Assembly: GCF_000209165.1 (NCBI RefSeq)
Contig: NC_009068.1
Location: forward strand, 2,852,001-2,916,000
Length of the DNA stretch: 64,000 nucleotides
Direction: 5' to 3'
Source: Scheffersomyces stipitis CBS 6054
Taxonomy: Eukaryota > Ascomycota > Pichiomycetes > Serinales > Debaryomycetaceae
The position numbers were made by a program, and so were the translations under genes. Each line of letters begins with the position of its first letter. Within the stretch, counting starts at the first letter, position 1. The notes beneath the pieces were generated by a model that was not told where the DNA came from, did not search any database, and was given only the letters and a program-made list of their open reading frames with translations. Positions 48,532-58,647 of the stretch are shown piece after piece.

Positions 48532-51500
48532 TCAACGCTTATAACCACCAGACCCTCCATAATTGGAGTTTGGATGTCTAAGGGAACCTTGACCTGGCTG
48601 AGTCTGTTGAATGTTATACTCATACTGTTGCTGTTGATCGTAGCCTCTCATCTGAGCTGGATTCTGGCCCTGAGGCTGTGTAGGTGCTTGTCCATTATTT
48701 CTTGGGATAGCTCCACCCTGTTGGTTGTAATGGGGAACCTGTTGATGCAGACGAAAGCCTGGAACATGTTGTTGCTGTTGAGCTTGACGAGCGTAAGGAT
48801 GCGCATGACCCAGTAGTGGTTGCTGTTGGGGCTGAGGGCGATATTGTTGTTGAGGTTGTTGCTGTTGTGGTGGAGGTGATGGTCTATGCTGTTGCTGTTG
48901 TGGTGGAGGCGGTGGTCTATGCTGTTGCTGTTGTTGAGGTCTGTATTGTTGTTGAGGTTGCTGTTGAGTTTGAGTTCTGAATTGCTGTTGTTGAGGAGGA
49001 TACTGTTGGTATTGGTTTGGTTTTGGTTGTTGCTGTTGCTGCTGTGGCAATGGGTGAATCTTGAGTTGTTGTTGTTGTTGTTGAGGTGGATACTGTTGAC
49101 GAGGCTGTGCCGGATTTTGTCTATTAGCATCGTTAGTATATCCAAAACTCTGTGATTGAGGATAGCTCTGTTTCTGTGGAGCTACTACAGGATACACTGG
49201 TTCCTTAGGAACTGCCTGAGGATAGAAGACGGTCTTTTGCTGTTGCGATAATGTTGGAATCGACATTTGCTGCTGCAACTTCTGATGCGAAGCTGAAGGT
49301 TTGACTGCAAAAGCCTCTTCTGGAACTTCATTTGTAGGAGTTCTAATATTGGCAGGAGCTTTAGTTGCAGCTGGTGGTGACTCAAATCTGTGAATTTGAT
49401 TCTGAGAAGAGTTAGGAGAAGAAATGAATCTGGGTCTTGCATTCTGCAGAGGTGGATTATACTGGTTGATGTCTTCAGGGGCGTTTCTCCTGAACGACTC
49501 CTCAGAATTCGAAGAAGAACCGCTACTGACTTTTCCACTTTCAGAGTGAATCGAACGATGGTCTGGGAACTCGGTGTTTCTAGGAGTCGTCGTTCCCAGT
49601 GGCACGCTGTTGATTGCACCTGACAAGTTGTACGATGGACCTGATTTGGATATGTACGAGCTTGAAGGCTCGTCGTGAGAAAACGATTCGTGAGGAGGGG
49701 CTTCAGGAGGAGGAGAATGCTCTTCGTCGCTCGGATACAACTCTCCGTAGTCTCTCTGGACTCGAGTAGAATGATCGCTTTTTCCCAAAGCCTTGGAGAA
49801 CTGATCGTTGAACTCAGTATACTGCGTCATAGGGGATTGGACCGAAGAGTAACTACTGTTTCTATTATTGTAAACAGGAACATTCAACGACTGGTTCAAT
49901 CCAGAAGAATTAGATGAAGAAGGCAACATGCCAATACGTCTGGCTTCGATCTTTTCCGAACTGTTATCGTCTTCTTCTTCACTGAACAAGTCTTCATCGT
50001 TGACAGGATACACGTTTGTGTTTCTGTCTTCCAAGTCTAACTTTCTAACACCCACAGGCAACTCGTCTTCTATAAACTGCTCCTCCGAGCCATTCAACAA
50101 CTCGTTCCTGTCTACCTGATACTGGTCAGAAGGAGTCTGAATAGTAGAATACTTGTGGTATATATCATCCAAATGAACAGACTTGTGGTTATCCTTTGCA
50201 TCCAAAGCAGCAGCTCCAAGTCCAACACCAGCAACAGCTCCAGCAACAACTCCAGCTCCAACTCCAGAAGCTCCCGCTGTTCCACCATTGCTACCATTAG
50301 CCACATTGATAGATAAATCATGAATGTTTCTAGATCTGGACAGAGAATCGCCAGCAACCTTGATCTCCGGAGGTGGAGGAGTAGGCAGCAGGAAATCCAG
50401 AGTCTTTTGTGGATATTGTTGAGCCGTTGGAAGTGGTGGAGCATCTCTAGAATTATAAACAGAGTGTTGACTTTGAGTAGGTGTACTTATTCTACTGTTA
50501 CCTGGACTACTCAAAGTCGACAAGGCGCCCACAAGTCCTCTCTGACTGCCACAACCTTCATAGCCTCGATCTAACTTCTGCTTTATCACCGCTTTGATGT
50601 TGGATGTCCATGCTTTCACTTCCCAGCTCAAAAAGTCGCCATTTTGAGCCAACTGAAGGACATCTTGCAACTCCAAGTAGTGGACAAATGGTAAAGTAGG
50701 CAAGCCAAATAATAACGAATCAGGATCTGTTCTGTTGGCCTTCAAACGTTTAGGTCTTCCGTAAAGTCCAAAGGTATCGAGCAAGGGTACGAAAAACCGG
50801 ATCAATGTATCAAAGCCTGGAACAGAAGAGTGCTGTTCTGGCATTATGAAGATAGACGTATTTCTATAATCGTCGGCTACTTTTTTCAGAACTTTAGTAG
50901 AGAGAGAAGGCGACTTAAAGTTGATCATAGCCTCCATCTTCAACATGGTGCTGTGATCGATCAACTGGTGCGATTGCGGATACACTGCAGTGACAGAAGA
51001 AGCACTACTGACTACAGCCATCAACTGTTTCTTCTTCTTTTGGTCTGTTTCGTAGAATAAGATTCGCCCAGGGATAAACGTCTTCTTCTTGGACTGAGAA
51101 GGCTCTATAACAGCATAACATCGCTTCCAGGCCATACCACTGCCGTATCTGATAGAAACCCAGTCTTCGTGATCAAATCGTTTTTCAGCCAAAATGGTTC
51201 TGATATCTGAAAGACGAGCTCCTCTAGCTGATAACAACGCACCGGAGTACGCCTCCTGAAGGGCGGAGTACTCGTAATTCGATAAACGCAAGGCTGAGTA
51301 CCACGTTATCAAGTCGTTGAACGATTTGTACTGTAAGATATATCTATTCTTCAAAGTGGTGGACACGATGACAACGTTGTCCAAGTTTTGTTTGGCCGCT
51401 GGGAGGGACTTCATCGCGTTGTAGACAGCATCGGTGAAGTTGATATAGTTTGGTTTTGCCGAAGTCTCCAAGAGGGCATCGGGGTTGTTTCTGAATTGGG

Positions 51501-51819
51501 CCAAGTTGGCAGCATCCCAATAGGCTAGCTGACACCCGGTCAAGATACCGTATACCTCTTTCCATTCGCGGTCAGCGGGTTTTCCGTCCCCGTTGAGATC
51601 GTAGTAGAGCATAAAGATACCTTCATGGTACCGACGGTGTGACTGCGACGAGAGCAATGTGACAATAGGTACCAATTCCGGGGACAAGCCTTCCAAGTCG
51701 TCCGGACGAGGTGAGTTTAGACCGACGGGAGAAACATAAGAGGCTCTTTCTTTCTTTTTAGGCGACGTAGTTCCGTTGGCGGACGAGTTGGACGAGAACC
51801 TCTTCTTTACAGCATGCAT
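48532..51819 (-). CDS. CAF120: PH-domain protein of the Caf120/Skg3 family
   Basis: The 1095-residue protein matches Caf120 (1060) and Skg3 (1026) in length and layout. A conserved N-terminal half (about 45-430) contains a PH domain (HEGIFMLYYDLNGDGKPADR, GILTGCQLAYWDAANLAQF, NRYILQYKSFNDLITWYSAL) and a second conserved block with EDWVSIRYGSGMAWKRCYAV. The C-terminal half is low complexity. It has a small Gly/Ala run, Ser-rich stretches, and near the end long glutamine runs alternating with HRPPPPP and HRPSPPP. Caf120 is linked to the CCR4-NOT complex, and Skg3 localises to bud sites. The two cannot be separated here. Confidence 0.8.
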   Translation of the reverse strand: MHAVKKRFSSNSSANGTTSPKKKERASYVSPVGLNSPRPDDLEGLSPELVPIVTLLSSQSHRRYHEGIFMLYYDLNGDGKPADREWKEVYGILTGCQLAYWDAANLAQFRNNPDALLETSAKPNYINFTDAVYNAMKSLPAAKQNLDNVVIVSTTLKNRYILQYKSFNDLITWYSALRLSNYEYSALQEAYSGALLSARGARLSDIRTILAEKRFDHEDWVSIRYGSGMAWKRCYAVIEPSQSKKKTFIPGRILFYETDQKKKKQLMAVVSSASSVTAVYPQSHQLIDHSTMLKMEAMINFKSPSLSTKVLKKVADDYRNTSIFIMPEQHSSVPGFDTLIRFFVPLLDTFGLYGRPKRLKANRTDPDSLLFGLPTLPFVHYLELQDVLQLAQNGDFLSWEVKAWTSNIKAVIKQKLDRGYEGCGSQRGLVGALSTLSSPGNSRISTPTQSQHSVYNSRDAPPLPTAQQYPQKTLDFLLPTPPPPEIKVAGDSLSRSRNIHDLSINVANGSNGGTAGASGVGAGVVAGAVAGVGLGAAALDAKDNHKSVHLDDIYHKYSTIQTPSDQYQVDRNELLNGSEEQFIEDELPVGVRKLDLEDRNTNVYPVNDEDLFSEEEDDNSSEKIEARRIGMLPSSSNSSGLNQSLNVPVYNNRNSSYSSVQSPMTQYTEFNDQFSKALGKSDHSTRVQRDYGELYPSDEEHSPPPEAPPHESFSHDEPSSSYISKSGPSYNLSGAINSVPLGTTTPRNTEFPDHRSIHSESGKVSSGSSSNSEESFRRNAPEDINQYNPPLQNARPRFISSPNSSQNQIHRFESPPAATKAPANIRTPTNEVPEEAFAVKPSASHQKLQQQMSIPTLSQQQKTVFYPQAVPKEPVYPVVAPQKQSYPQSQSFGYTNDANRQNPAQPRQQYPPQQQQQQLKIHPLPQQQQQQPKPNQYQQYPPQQQQFRTQTQQQPQQQYRPQQQQQHRPPPPPQQQQHRPSPPPQQQQPQQQYRPQPQQQPLLGHAHPYARQAQQQQHVPGFRLHQQVPHYNQQGGAIPRNNGQAPTQPQGQNPAQMRGYDQQQQYEYNIQQTQPGQGSLRHPNSNYGGSGGYKR

Positions 51820-52564
51820 TTTTGCGAGTGTGTGTTATTGAGTGTACGTTGATGTCCACGGTTCTTTGTAGTGAATAGTTGACTACACTAGAGCGGATGG
51901 TAATAATATGGCAATAATGACGAAGACGGTGCGTGACTGTGTCGACGGATAAGGATGGCCGTTGTTGATGATAATCCTACTGGAACAATTTGATCTTGTG
52001 CTCTTTGGCTGTGTCTCAATAACAATAGTATGGGGAATCGGTGATCTAGAGATCTAAGCGTGGCGAACAGGTGTGCAACTTTTGAACAGCCAAGTTGAAT
52101 ATCAATAGTGGCTATACCGACTGCGACAACAATAACAAGTATATCGCTAATACAAGGACTGTTAAAACGATAACAAAGAAACGAAGGAAACAAAAGTTAT
52201 AAAAATCAAGCCCAATTTTCAACTGTTGTCAATCATGCAAATTGCACCGAAAAAAAAAAACAAAGCCTGCTTCTCCAGATTCGTCGTGCCACAGTAAATT
52301 TCTGTCGCACCTCGACGATCTGGCAGACGTTAGCGGGTTTAGCACGAGCGTGACGGCACAAAATAGCGACGCAGCCAGAAAATAGTGCCACGCGCACAGA
52401 GAGAATAGCGACGTCATAGGGAGAGTGGCAGCAGCCAGGGAGAGTGGCTGCGAGGTGCCCTAGTCCAAGATTGGTGTAGCACAAGTTCCACGGTTTTGCT
52501 GAGAAGGCATTGTTTACGTCGGGCTTGCTGGGCTGTGGCAGACGTTAAGCGTGCTGTATCTTCT

Positions 52565-52591
52565 GTCTGTTTTGTCTGTTTTGTCTGTTTT
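52565..52591. repeat. Tandem repeat (GTCTGTTTT)3
   Basis: Three perfect 9 bp copies lie in the region upstream of the CAF120-like gene. The unit contains GTCTG, the core of the element clustered elsewhere in the window. Confidence 0.9.
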
Positions 52592-53282
52592 GTTTTTGTA
52601 TTTGTTGTACAAAATTGTGCACCAAAATATCCTGTCTTGTCCGATGGAAATCTTTTCAAGCTGGTCTCACTGTACAGACAATCTCCACTCGTCCACCAGA
52701 ATCAGCGCTATCGCTCGCAAGAGTTCCGAACCGAAGCTGTGCGTTTCCTTGGCCGCTTCCCGTAGCTGCAGCTACTGGCTCTGATTGGCTGTCGCTGCTG
52801 CCTAGAAATCTCGCTGTCATTGTCCTGTGCCATATTTTCTTCCACAATCGTCGCGAACCACAAATCGGTCCTTTGTGATTCCCCAAACCATCAACACATC
52901 TCACACTACATGAGGACGACAAGTCTCGCTGCCTGTCGCTGCAATCGCACTACGTCCCGCTACAGAATTGCACTCGCCGGCATTAGAGTCTAAAATCTCT
53001 CACTAGGTTGCCGAAAGTCTCACTACGTACACCGTAAGCCTCGTTGATCCTCGCTATTTCTCGCTAAATTTCACCTCACTTCCATGTAAAAAAAAAATCA
53101 AAGCTCGTAAACGTCTCTTGTGCAACCTCTTGTTCTAAACTCAAATCCACAACCCTCTAAACCTTGAAACAACAATACGACCATGGCTAGTTTCACCAAT
53201 ACGATGACTTTTGCAAACGGCTTCGCCAATTGGGGAATTTCTTGACGCTAAACACGTTTGCTATTCCCAATCCAGTAACCCT

Positions 53283-53378
53283 ATGTCTTCAAAGCCTGGC
53301 GGTTGCAACGGATGCAGGCTCTGTAAACAAACACCGTCTGGTTGCAGGACATACGTCATGGCCCTTGTTTATTGTTGA
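53283..53378 (+). CDS. Possible Cys-rich small ORF (31 codons)
   Basis: An ATG-started frame encodes 31 residues with the pattern CNGCRLCKQTPSGC (C-X2-C-X2-C-X6-C), basic overall and ending in Cys. It follows a 20-codon frame with a good start context (ACGACCATGG, 53183-53245). Neither resembles a known protein. A metal-binding peptide is conceivable, but so is chance. Confidence 0.15.
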   Translation: MSSKPGGCNGCRLCKQTPSGCRTYVMALVYC

Positions 53379-53864
53379 CAGCCATTAGTGTGACTGTAGT
53401 GACATCAAATTGAGTTTGAATTGTGGAGTTTATTGTTTCGAGCTGTAGCCCTCTCTTGTGCATATTGCTGCTGCAGCAACTTGCTTAAAATCTCACTCAA
53501 AAAGCTGCTGATGATCCCCGATTGCTGCTTTGATTATCATCACAACCAACTTCTCTACGATCCACTACATCCTATAATGGCGGACCCTACAATCAGCAGT
53601 TGTATTCAAGTGTGGATTCTCGTGGTTCTTCTTGCTGTTCCGTATTCTCTCTCGATCTTTTCAAACTCTAATTTAGCCGTGGCATATTTTTCGCAGCTTT
53701 CTGGTCGAATAGTTTTAAAATATTTCGCAACCATTTCAAACAAACTTTACCCTTTCTTTAATGTAGCGAATAATACCATTCTGTGAACATTACAGCATTT
53801 CAACTTTATCAACTCCATTATCTCTCATTTACTACATACATGTACTAATATATCCTATACACAA

Positions 53865-54989
53865 TTACAACTTGGAATCAAAAGCCTTGTCGAAGTCAGT
53901 CAACACAAATCTGTATCTGACGTCACTGACACTGATCTTGTCCATCACCTTGTGGACACCTTCTTCACTGATAGGCACCTTTTCGATCCATGGAGCCAAA
54001 TTGTTGTCGGCGTACAACTTCAACAATTCGTCAGCTTCCTTCATTGAACCAATACCAGATCCAGCAATGATAGCACCTCCCATGAGCAAGTTGAAAGGAG
54101 CAATGGTGATGGGTTCATCCACAGGAGGAGCAGAAACAGTGACATACTTACCACCCAACTTCAACGATCTGAGGAACGAGTTGTAGTTGACACCCTTACC
54201 GAAACTGGCACAGTTAAGAATCATGTCGAAAGTGTCCAAGTTCGACTCGGCCCAGTTTGGGTCTTCCTTGGTGGCTATGTACTTGGATGCACCCAACTGG
54301 ATGGCATCTTCCTTCTTGCTGGATGTTCTCGAGAAAGCGACAACTTCCTTAGCACCCAAAGCCTTGGCAATTTGAATAGCCATGGATCCCAAACCTCCAA
54401 TACCAACAATACCAATGACCTTTTCCTTCAAGTCGTAGCCTGCATGACGAACAATTGGCGAGTAGACAGTCAATCCACCACAGAGTAAAGGAGCAGCATA
54501 ATGAACATCCAAGTTAGCAGGAACACGAGCAGCAAAATGGGAGTTGACTCTGAAATGAGAGGCATATCCACCTTGGGTAACGTAACCACCACACTTCTTG
54601 TTAGGAGTGTTGTAGGTACCAACGTTACCCTTCTGACAGTATTGCTCGTTGTTGTTCTTACAACGGTCACATTCACCACACGAGTCAGATTGGGCACCAA
54701 TGGCAACGATGTCTCCAAGCTTGTGTTTGGTGACTTCGGGGCCGACCTCAATGACTTCACCGACGATTTCGTGGCCCACGACCAAATCGGTTCTGTTCAA
54801 AGGGCCCCAATTACCAGAAACGGTGTGACAGTCACTTCCACACACACCGCAGGCAACGACCTTGATGGTTATGTCGTATGGCAAAAGTGGTTTAGGGTCG
54901 TACTGGACGAATCTGGCCTTGTTCCAGTTTTCAGTCTTATCGACACCGAAACCGGAGAATTTTTCAGGAACAGTTTTTGAGGTAGACAT
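53865..54989 (-). CDS. ADH6: NADPH-dependent medium-chain alcohol dehydrogenase, Adh6/Adh7-like
   Basis: From the first ATG the protein has 374 residues; an upstream TTG three codons earlier is discounted. Catalytic zinc ligands are C47 (ACGVCGSD), H73-E74 (GHEIVGEV) and C170 (LLCGGLTVYSP). Structural zinc ligands are C104, C107, C110 and C118. The Rossmann loop is GIVGIGGLGS (193-202). The following SRTSSKKEDA resembles the NADPH-selecting SRSSRKREDA of Saccharomyces Adh6. By family knowledge it reduces cinnamaldehyde-type, furan and other aldehydes to alcohols in the cytosol, aiding fusel alcohol formation and aldehyde detoxification. Adh7 is not separable from Adh6 here. Confidence 0.9.
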   Translation of the reverse strand: MSTSKTVPEKFSGFGVDKTENWNKARFVQYDPKPLLPYDITIKVVACGVCGSDCHTVSGNWGPLNRTDLVVGHEIVGEVIEVGPEVTKHKLGDIVAIGAQSDSCGECDRCKNNNEQYCQKGNVGTYNTPNKKCGGYVTQGGYASHFRVNSHFAARVPANLDVHYAAPLLCGGLTVYSPIVRHAGYDLKEKVIGIVGIGGLGSMAIQIAKALGAKEVVAFSRTSSKKEDAIQLGASKYIATKEDPNWAESNLDTFDMILNCASFGKGVNYNSFLRSLKLGGKYVTVSAPPVDEPITIAPFNLLMGGAIIAGSGIGSMKEADELLKLYADNNLAPWIEKVPISEEGVHKVMDKISVSDVRYRFVLTDFDKAFDSKL

Positions 54990-55677
54990 TTTTGGCAATT
55001 GAGTTTTTTTTCAATGTTGGTCTACGGAACTCCTTGGTAGAGTCGATAACGGACGGTCCAGGGGCCTTAAATAGGCATCCATCCCACTGAATCGACATTG
55101 CCCCATCATTTCAGGTTCATATTGGACATGTTCGGGTATTACCCAATCGGGCTGGAATCACGGACAACTCGATTCGAGATATAGGATTGCGGGCGGACTT
55201 AGGAGGATTGAAACAATCTTCGCACCGGGATTACCAGATTAGGGCACTGCATTAATAAGCGTAGGAAAATAATAGCGGCCGAACACGTTCTGAGCGGCGG
55301 AATACAAATCGAGAAACCGCCGACCAGATAAGGGCTGAAACAAATAATTTTCAATTCTCTATATAATACAGTTAAAGGCTACAAATTCACAGAAATCAAA
55401 GTAATAATGTACACTGACAAAGTTCCACTAGATATTTAGAGTAGACGACAGGTGTAGGGTCTGTTAAAGCAGTTAATTTGGTCCAGTTAATTTGGTCCAG
55501 TTGGTCCAATGAGAGTCTTGCTCAGCAATCTCCGAGGTCCACAGATTCGCTCAGAATGCTCACTTCCCGGCATTTCCTATTCTGGCAACCCTGTTCCATA
55601 CCAAATTTTGCAGACCTCACCACGGACCGAGACTCGGAACTCTCTTTCAGATCCGTTGACCTCAGGGCACCAATGGA
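54990..55677. other. Intergenic region upstream of ADH6/7-like
   Basis: This stretch between two leftward genes is the ADH6/7-like promoter and the VTA1 3' end. It has GC-rich CGG-containing patches around 55190-55325 that could suit zinc-cluster factors, and a 14 bp tandem repeat at 55471-55507. Confidence 0.6.
55471..55507. repeat. Tandem repeat of AGTTAATTTGGTCC
   Basis: Two perfect 14 bp copies are followed by a 9 bp shortened copy (AGTTGGTCC), about 170 bp downstream of the VTA1 stop codon. Confidence 0.9.
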
Positions 55678-57051
55678 TCAGTAGTCTTCTTGGATGCCGC
55701 CTTGGGCTTTGAGCAATCTGATCAATTCCAATCCCTGTAGCAACTCCTTTTCGGCCGTATCTATGTCGTCGTAGTTCAAAGCCGAAATAGCAAACTTGGC
55801 ATGCTTCTGTACCTTGCTGATCAGCTCAGAAGTGTCTACGATTGCTGCGATATTCTCTTTGGTGATGTGGTGATGATGTGCCTGTGCGGAAGAATGTGTA
55901 GTGGACGGCTTTCTACTACTGGAAACCGACGAAGTTCTCTTCTTCTCTGGATCTGGAGGAAACACCTGGATAGACGAGCTTTTATTGATGTGGGTGATAT
56001 CATCATCTGGCAAGTATTTGGGTGCTCCAGGCAATTTGACCTCGTTGTTGCTGTCACTATCTTCAGGTGGAAAATGAGGAACTCCAGGTAAACTGACGTC
56101 AGCATCACCACCAGTGGCTTTTACATCCTTCGCATCTGCTATGTCGTCATCGTCCAAAAATAAAGGAGTCAGTGGAAATCCATTGGCTTCATTTGTAGAC
56201 GTAGAGACATCAGGAAGAAACAGAGGAGCACCAGGCAATTTAAACGTATCCAATTCCTGTCCCTCGTCTTCTTTCTTAGCGGATACATCATCCAATCCAG
56301 ATAAATCAACCAATTCAGTAGGAGCACTAGGCAATTCTTTATTTTTTTCTCTATTCTGACCAATATCATCGTCATCATCGTCATGAGGTGCGTGGCTTTC
56401 CTGATCAATTCCTTCGTTCTGATTTCCAAACTCTTTATTCAACTCTTCTTCAAGTTCGAGGTCTGTAGGCTCGTCCTTATACTCAATTTCATCTTTTATG
56501 ATTTTTGACAATTGATACTTCAACACTTTGATTTTTTCCTTATTGAGAGCTTCAAACAGCTTCGCGTCAGATGCCTTCCCACCAGTCAACTTGTTCCAGT
56601 CTACGGTTGAATCGTCGTTGCTGGTGAAAATCGACAAGAGCAGCAAAAAATTGAGCGTGGCCCTAAACTTGCCTACCAATGCCGGTTTATTGGTGCTTCT
56701 GGTGAAATTGGATAAACTTTCAAGGCAAGAGTTGAACAACTTGTACGAGAAAGACAACACCATACTTAACGATAAGGATCTATCGTTAAGCACCTTGTGC
56801 ACAGACTCATCTTCTGTAGACTTCTTGATCGCTTCAGTCGTGTCCAACAACGCAATGGTGAAGGTCTGGATTTCTTCCGATTTCGTGTGCAACTTGTTCA
56901 GCAAGATATACTCCAAGACGTAGAATTTACAATAATAGGAAACCACAGGATTGACGGATTCAAGCTCGACAGAACGAGCAATAAAGGGGGAAACCGACTT
57001 GTCGGCTTTGAGTGCCTCCGGAACGGAGTCTACAGTGATTTGGCTCGACAT
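55678..57051 (-). CDS. VTA1: ESCRT-III/Vps4 cofactor Vta1
   Basis: The 457-residue protein has the N-terminal tandem MIT-like domain of Vta1 (about 8-165; FIARSVELESVNPVVSYYCK, then KFRATLNFLLLLSIF). An acidic linker follows, then the C-terminal dimerisation helix pair (VQKHAKFAISALNYDDIDTA and KELLQGLELIRLL). By family knowledge it stimulates the Vps4 ATPase during multivesicular body sorting at endosomes. It is longer than Saccharomyces Vta1 (330) because of the linker. The linker repeats a proline motif: LPSAPTEL, LPGAPLFLPD, LPGVPHFPPED and LPGAPKYLPDD. Confidence 0.92.
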   Translation of the reverse strand: MSSQITVDSVPEALKADKSVSPFIARSVELESVNPVVSYYCKFYVLEYILLNKLHTKSEEIQTFTIALLDTTEAIKKSTEDESVHKVLNDRSLSLSMVLSFSYKLFNSCLESLSNFTRSTNKPALVGKFRATLNFLLLLSIFTSNDDSTVDWNKLTGGKASDAKLFEALNKEKIKVLKYQLSKIIKDEIEYKDEPTDLELEEELNKEFGNQNEGIDQESHAPHDDDDDDIGQNREKNKELPSAPTELVDLSGLDDVSAKKEDEGQELDTFKLPGAPLFLPDVSTSTNEANGFPLTPLFLDDDDIADAKDVKATGGDADVSLPGVPHFPPEDSDSNNEVKLPGAPKYLPDDDITHINKSSSIQVFPPDPEKKRTSSVSSSRKPSTTHSSAQAHHHHITKENIAAIVDTSELISKVQKHAKFAISALNYDDIDTAEKELLQGLELIRLLKAQGGIQEDY

Positions 57052-57384
57052 CTTACGGTGATTGGAGAAAGACGGAGAGATATGATTGTGGATTGAATTC
57101 TGTATAGGGATAAGCGATTAGGTAAGAGATCCGAAAAATCACGAAGTGCACAACAGCACCAAAGAAATGGTACAGTACTGAAAGCCAAGTGAGAGTTGAG
57201 CACTTTTTGGAGTAGCATCTAGACTTACCACTACTAGTAAGGATATCATATCACTACACAAAATTCGACACTGTCGTAGCATTAGCTCTATTCACAAGTA
57301 TTTAAATAATTTAAGTATGCGGCATCTTCAACATATCAATTTCATTGAAATCTCCATTTTATCGTCATTACACCATGAATACCT
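57052..57384. other. Intergenic region VTA1/SDH5
   Basis: This 333 bp lies upstream of VTA1 and downstream of SDH5. I see no recognisable element beyond AT-rich 3' sequence. Confidence 0.6.
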
Positions 57385-57834
57385 CTACTTCTGCTCCAAG
57401 TCCAACTCAGGCATTCTCAAGATCTCTCTGTCATCATTCTTAGCATCCTCCTGCAACATCTTCAAGATCTTCAGGTCCTTCCACTTGTCTGGCAAAGGAG
57501 TAACGTCGTAGTTCTTTGTAGCCCAGTAGTAGATGTCCCAGTCTGGCTCGTCCAACAATCTGTCGTATTCGTCTAGTTCAGCCTCGGTGAACTCGTTTAA
57601 GTACTTTTTAGCAAAACGGGAGAGAAGCAAGTCGCTTTCCAAAATGCCTCTCTTTCTCAGCTGGTAGATCAACCTAGCTCTCTTTATTTCCATGGTTTCT
57701 CCTTCTCTCTTGATGGGCTGGATTCTCATTTTCACTGTGGTGTCAATAGCCGGGTTTTGAGGCTTCCCGTAATTGGCGAGAGCCGAAACAGACGAGCTGA
57801 TGGATCTTCTTGATGTGATTCTGTTTCTGAGCAT
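57385..57834 (-). CDS. SDH5: Succinate dehydrogenase flavinylation factor Sdh5 (SDHAF2)
   Basis: From the ATG at 57834 the protein has 149 residues. Its N-terminus ([18 protein letters not shown]) is a basic, Ser-rich mitochondrial presequence. An in-frame ATG at 57957 would add 41 residues and bury the presequence, so the inner start is preferred. The core holds [17 protein letters not shown] with the conserved RG-X3-ESD motif, [20 protein letters not shown], and [12 protein letters not shown], as in SdhE/Sdh5 proteins. By family knowledge it promotes covalent FAD attachment to the Sdh1 subunit in the matrix. It is divergent from FRQ1. Confidence 0.95.
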   Translation of the reverse strand: MLRNRITSRRSISSSVSALANYGKPQNPAIDTTVKMRIQPIKREGETMEIKRARLIYQLRKRGILESDLLLSRFAKKYLNEFTEAELDEYDRLLDEPDWDIYYWATKNYDVTPLPDKWKDLKILKMLQEDAKNDDREILRMPELDLEQK

Positions 57835-58647
57835 CGTAGGGTGTTTTGTGGGGTTGGAGGTGAAAAGTAGCAAAGGTGAAATTGACAAGGTGAAAAATTG
57901 GCTTCTCCATATTTCACGTCGTGCGTGAACAGAATTGTAGAGTATAGCGAGCTCCATACTTAAGAGTGGACTAATTGCTTCTAGGACATTCTATATTTCT
58001 CCAGATCTTAGGTGTTGAAGTAAGCTGATTAGATCAAATAGCACCTATTCCTTACTCTCGTCTCTTTCTTTATTTTGAAAATTTGGAGCACCAATCTCTT
58101 AGTGGAAATCACTCGCACGGACGTTTTCTTTCTAATTTTGCAATCAAATCTAAGATTACTCTTTATCAAAGCTTCACAGTCCACTCAAACTCGAAGATCA
58201 GAATCAGCTCAATCTGCTACTTTTGTGATCTATCATTGTCTGACTGACTTTTATCTTTATGAATCAGCATACTTATCTGTATAACTAGTCACATCAGCTA
58301 TCCAATAGACGAATCACTTTCATCTAAAATTGACCTAGATCACTACAACTTTCATCACTGGATCTTATCGCTATTATATCGTCTCCAACATACTGCCATT
58401 TAGGTATCCATCTACACCGAAATTGACAGCTTATCGCCTTCCACTCAATCCTGATCTTGATCTTCTCTTCATTTCTCACCTCTCCACCGTATAAAATCAG
58501 GTTTAAGCCGTAGTGCGAATATCAAATACTCCACGCTGGCTGAATTTATATGTCTTTCACGATTCACTAGATATACGTATCTACAGTTCTTAAGTTTATA
58601 TGTTTATTGCTTGTTAATAACTTCAGTATTGCTAAGAACATCCACAG
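57835..58647. other. Divergent intergenic region SDH5/FRQ1
   Basis: This 813 bp is pyrimidine-rich toward FRQ1. A 69-codon frame (58075-58284) opens with TTG and is not supported. I recognise no specific site. Confidence 0.6.

Larger units (their letters stand above)
51820..53864. other. 2 kb intergenic region CAF120-like to ADH6/7-like
   Basis: The region upstream of the CAF120-like gene includes an A10 tract (about 52249-52260), a (GTCTGTTTT)3 repeat (52565-52591), and an A9-10 tract near 53089. Two small ATG frames occur (53183-53245 and the Cys-rich 53283-53378), as do two TTTCGCA elements (53689, 53723). A 121-codon frame at 53421-53786 opens with TTG and is doubtful. Confidence 0.6.

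Noticed and set aside
53421..53786. 121-codon frame with a hydrophobic stretch
   Set aside because: It starts with TTG, its first ATG lies well inside, and two copies of the recurrent TTTCGCA element fall within it, which suggests non-coding DNA.
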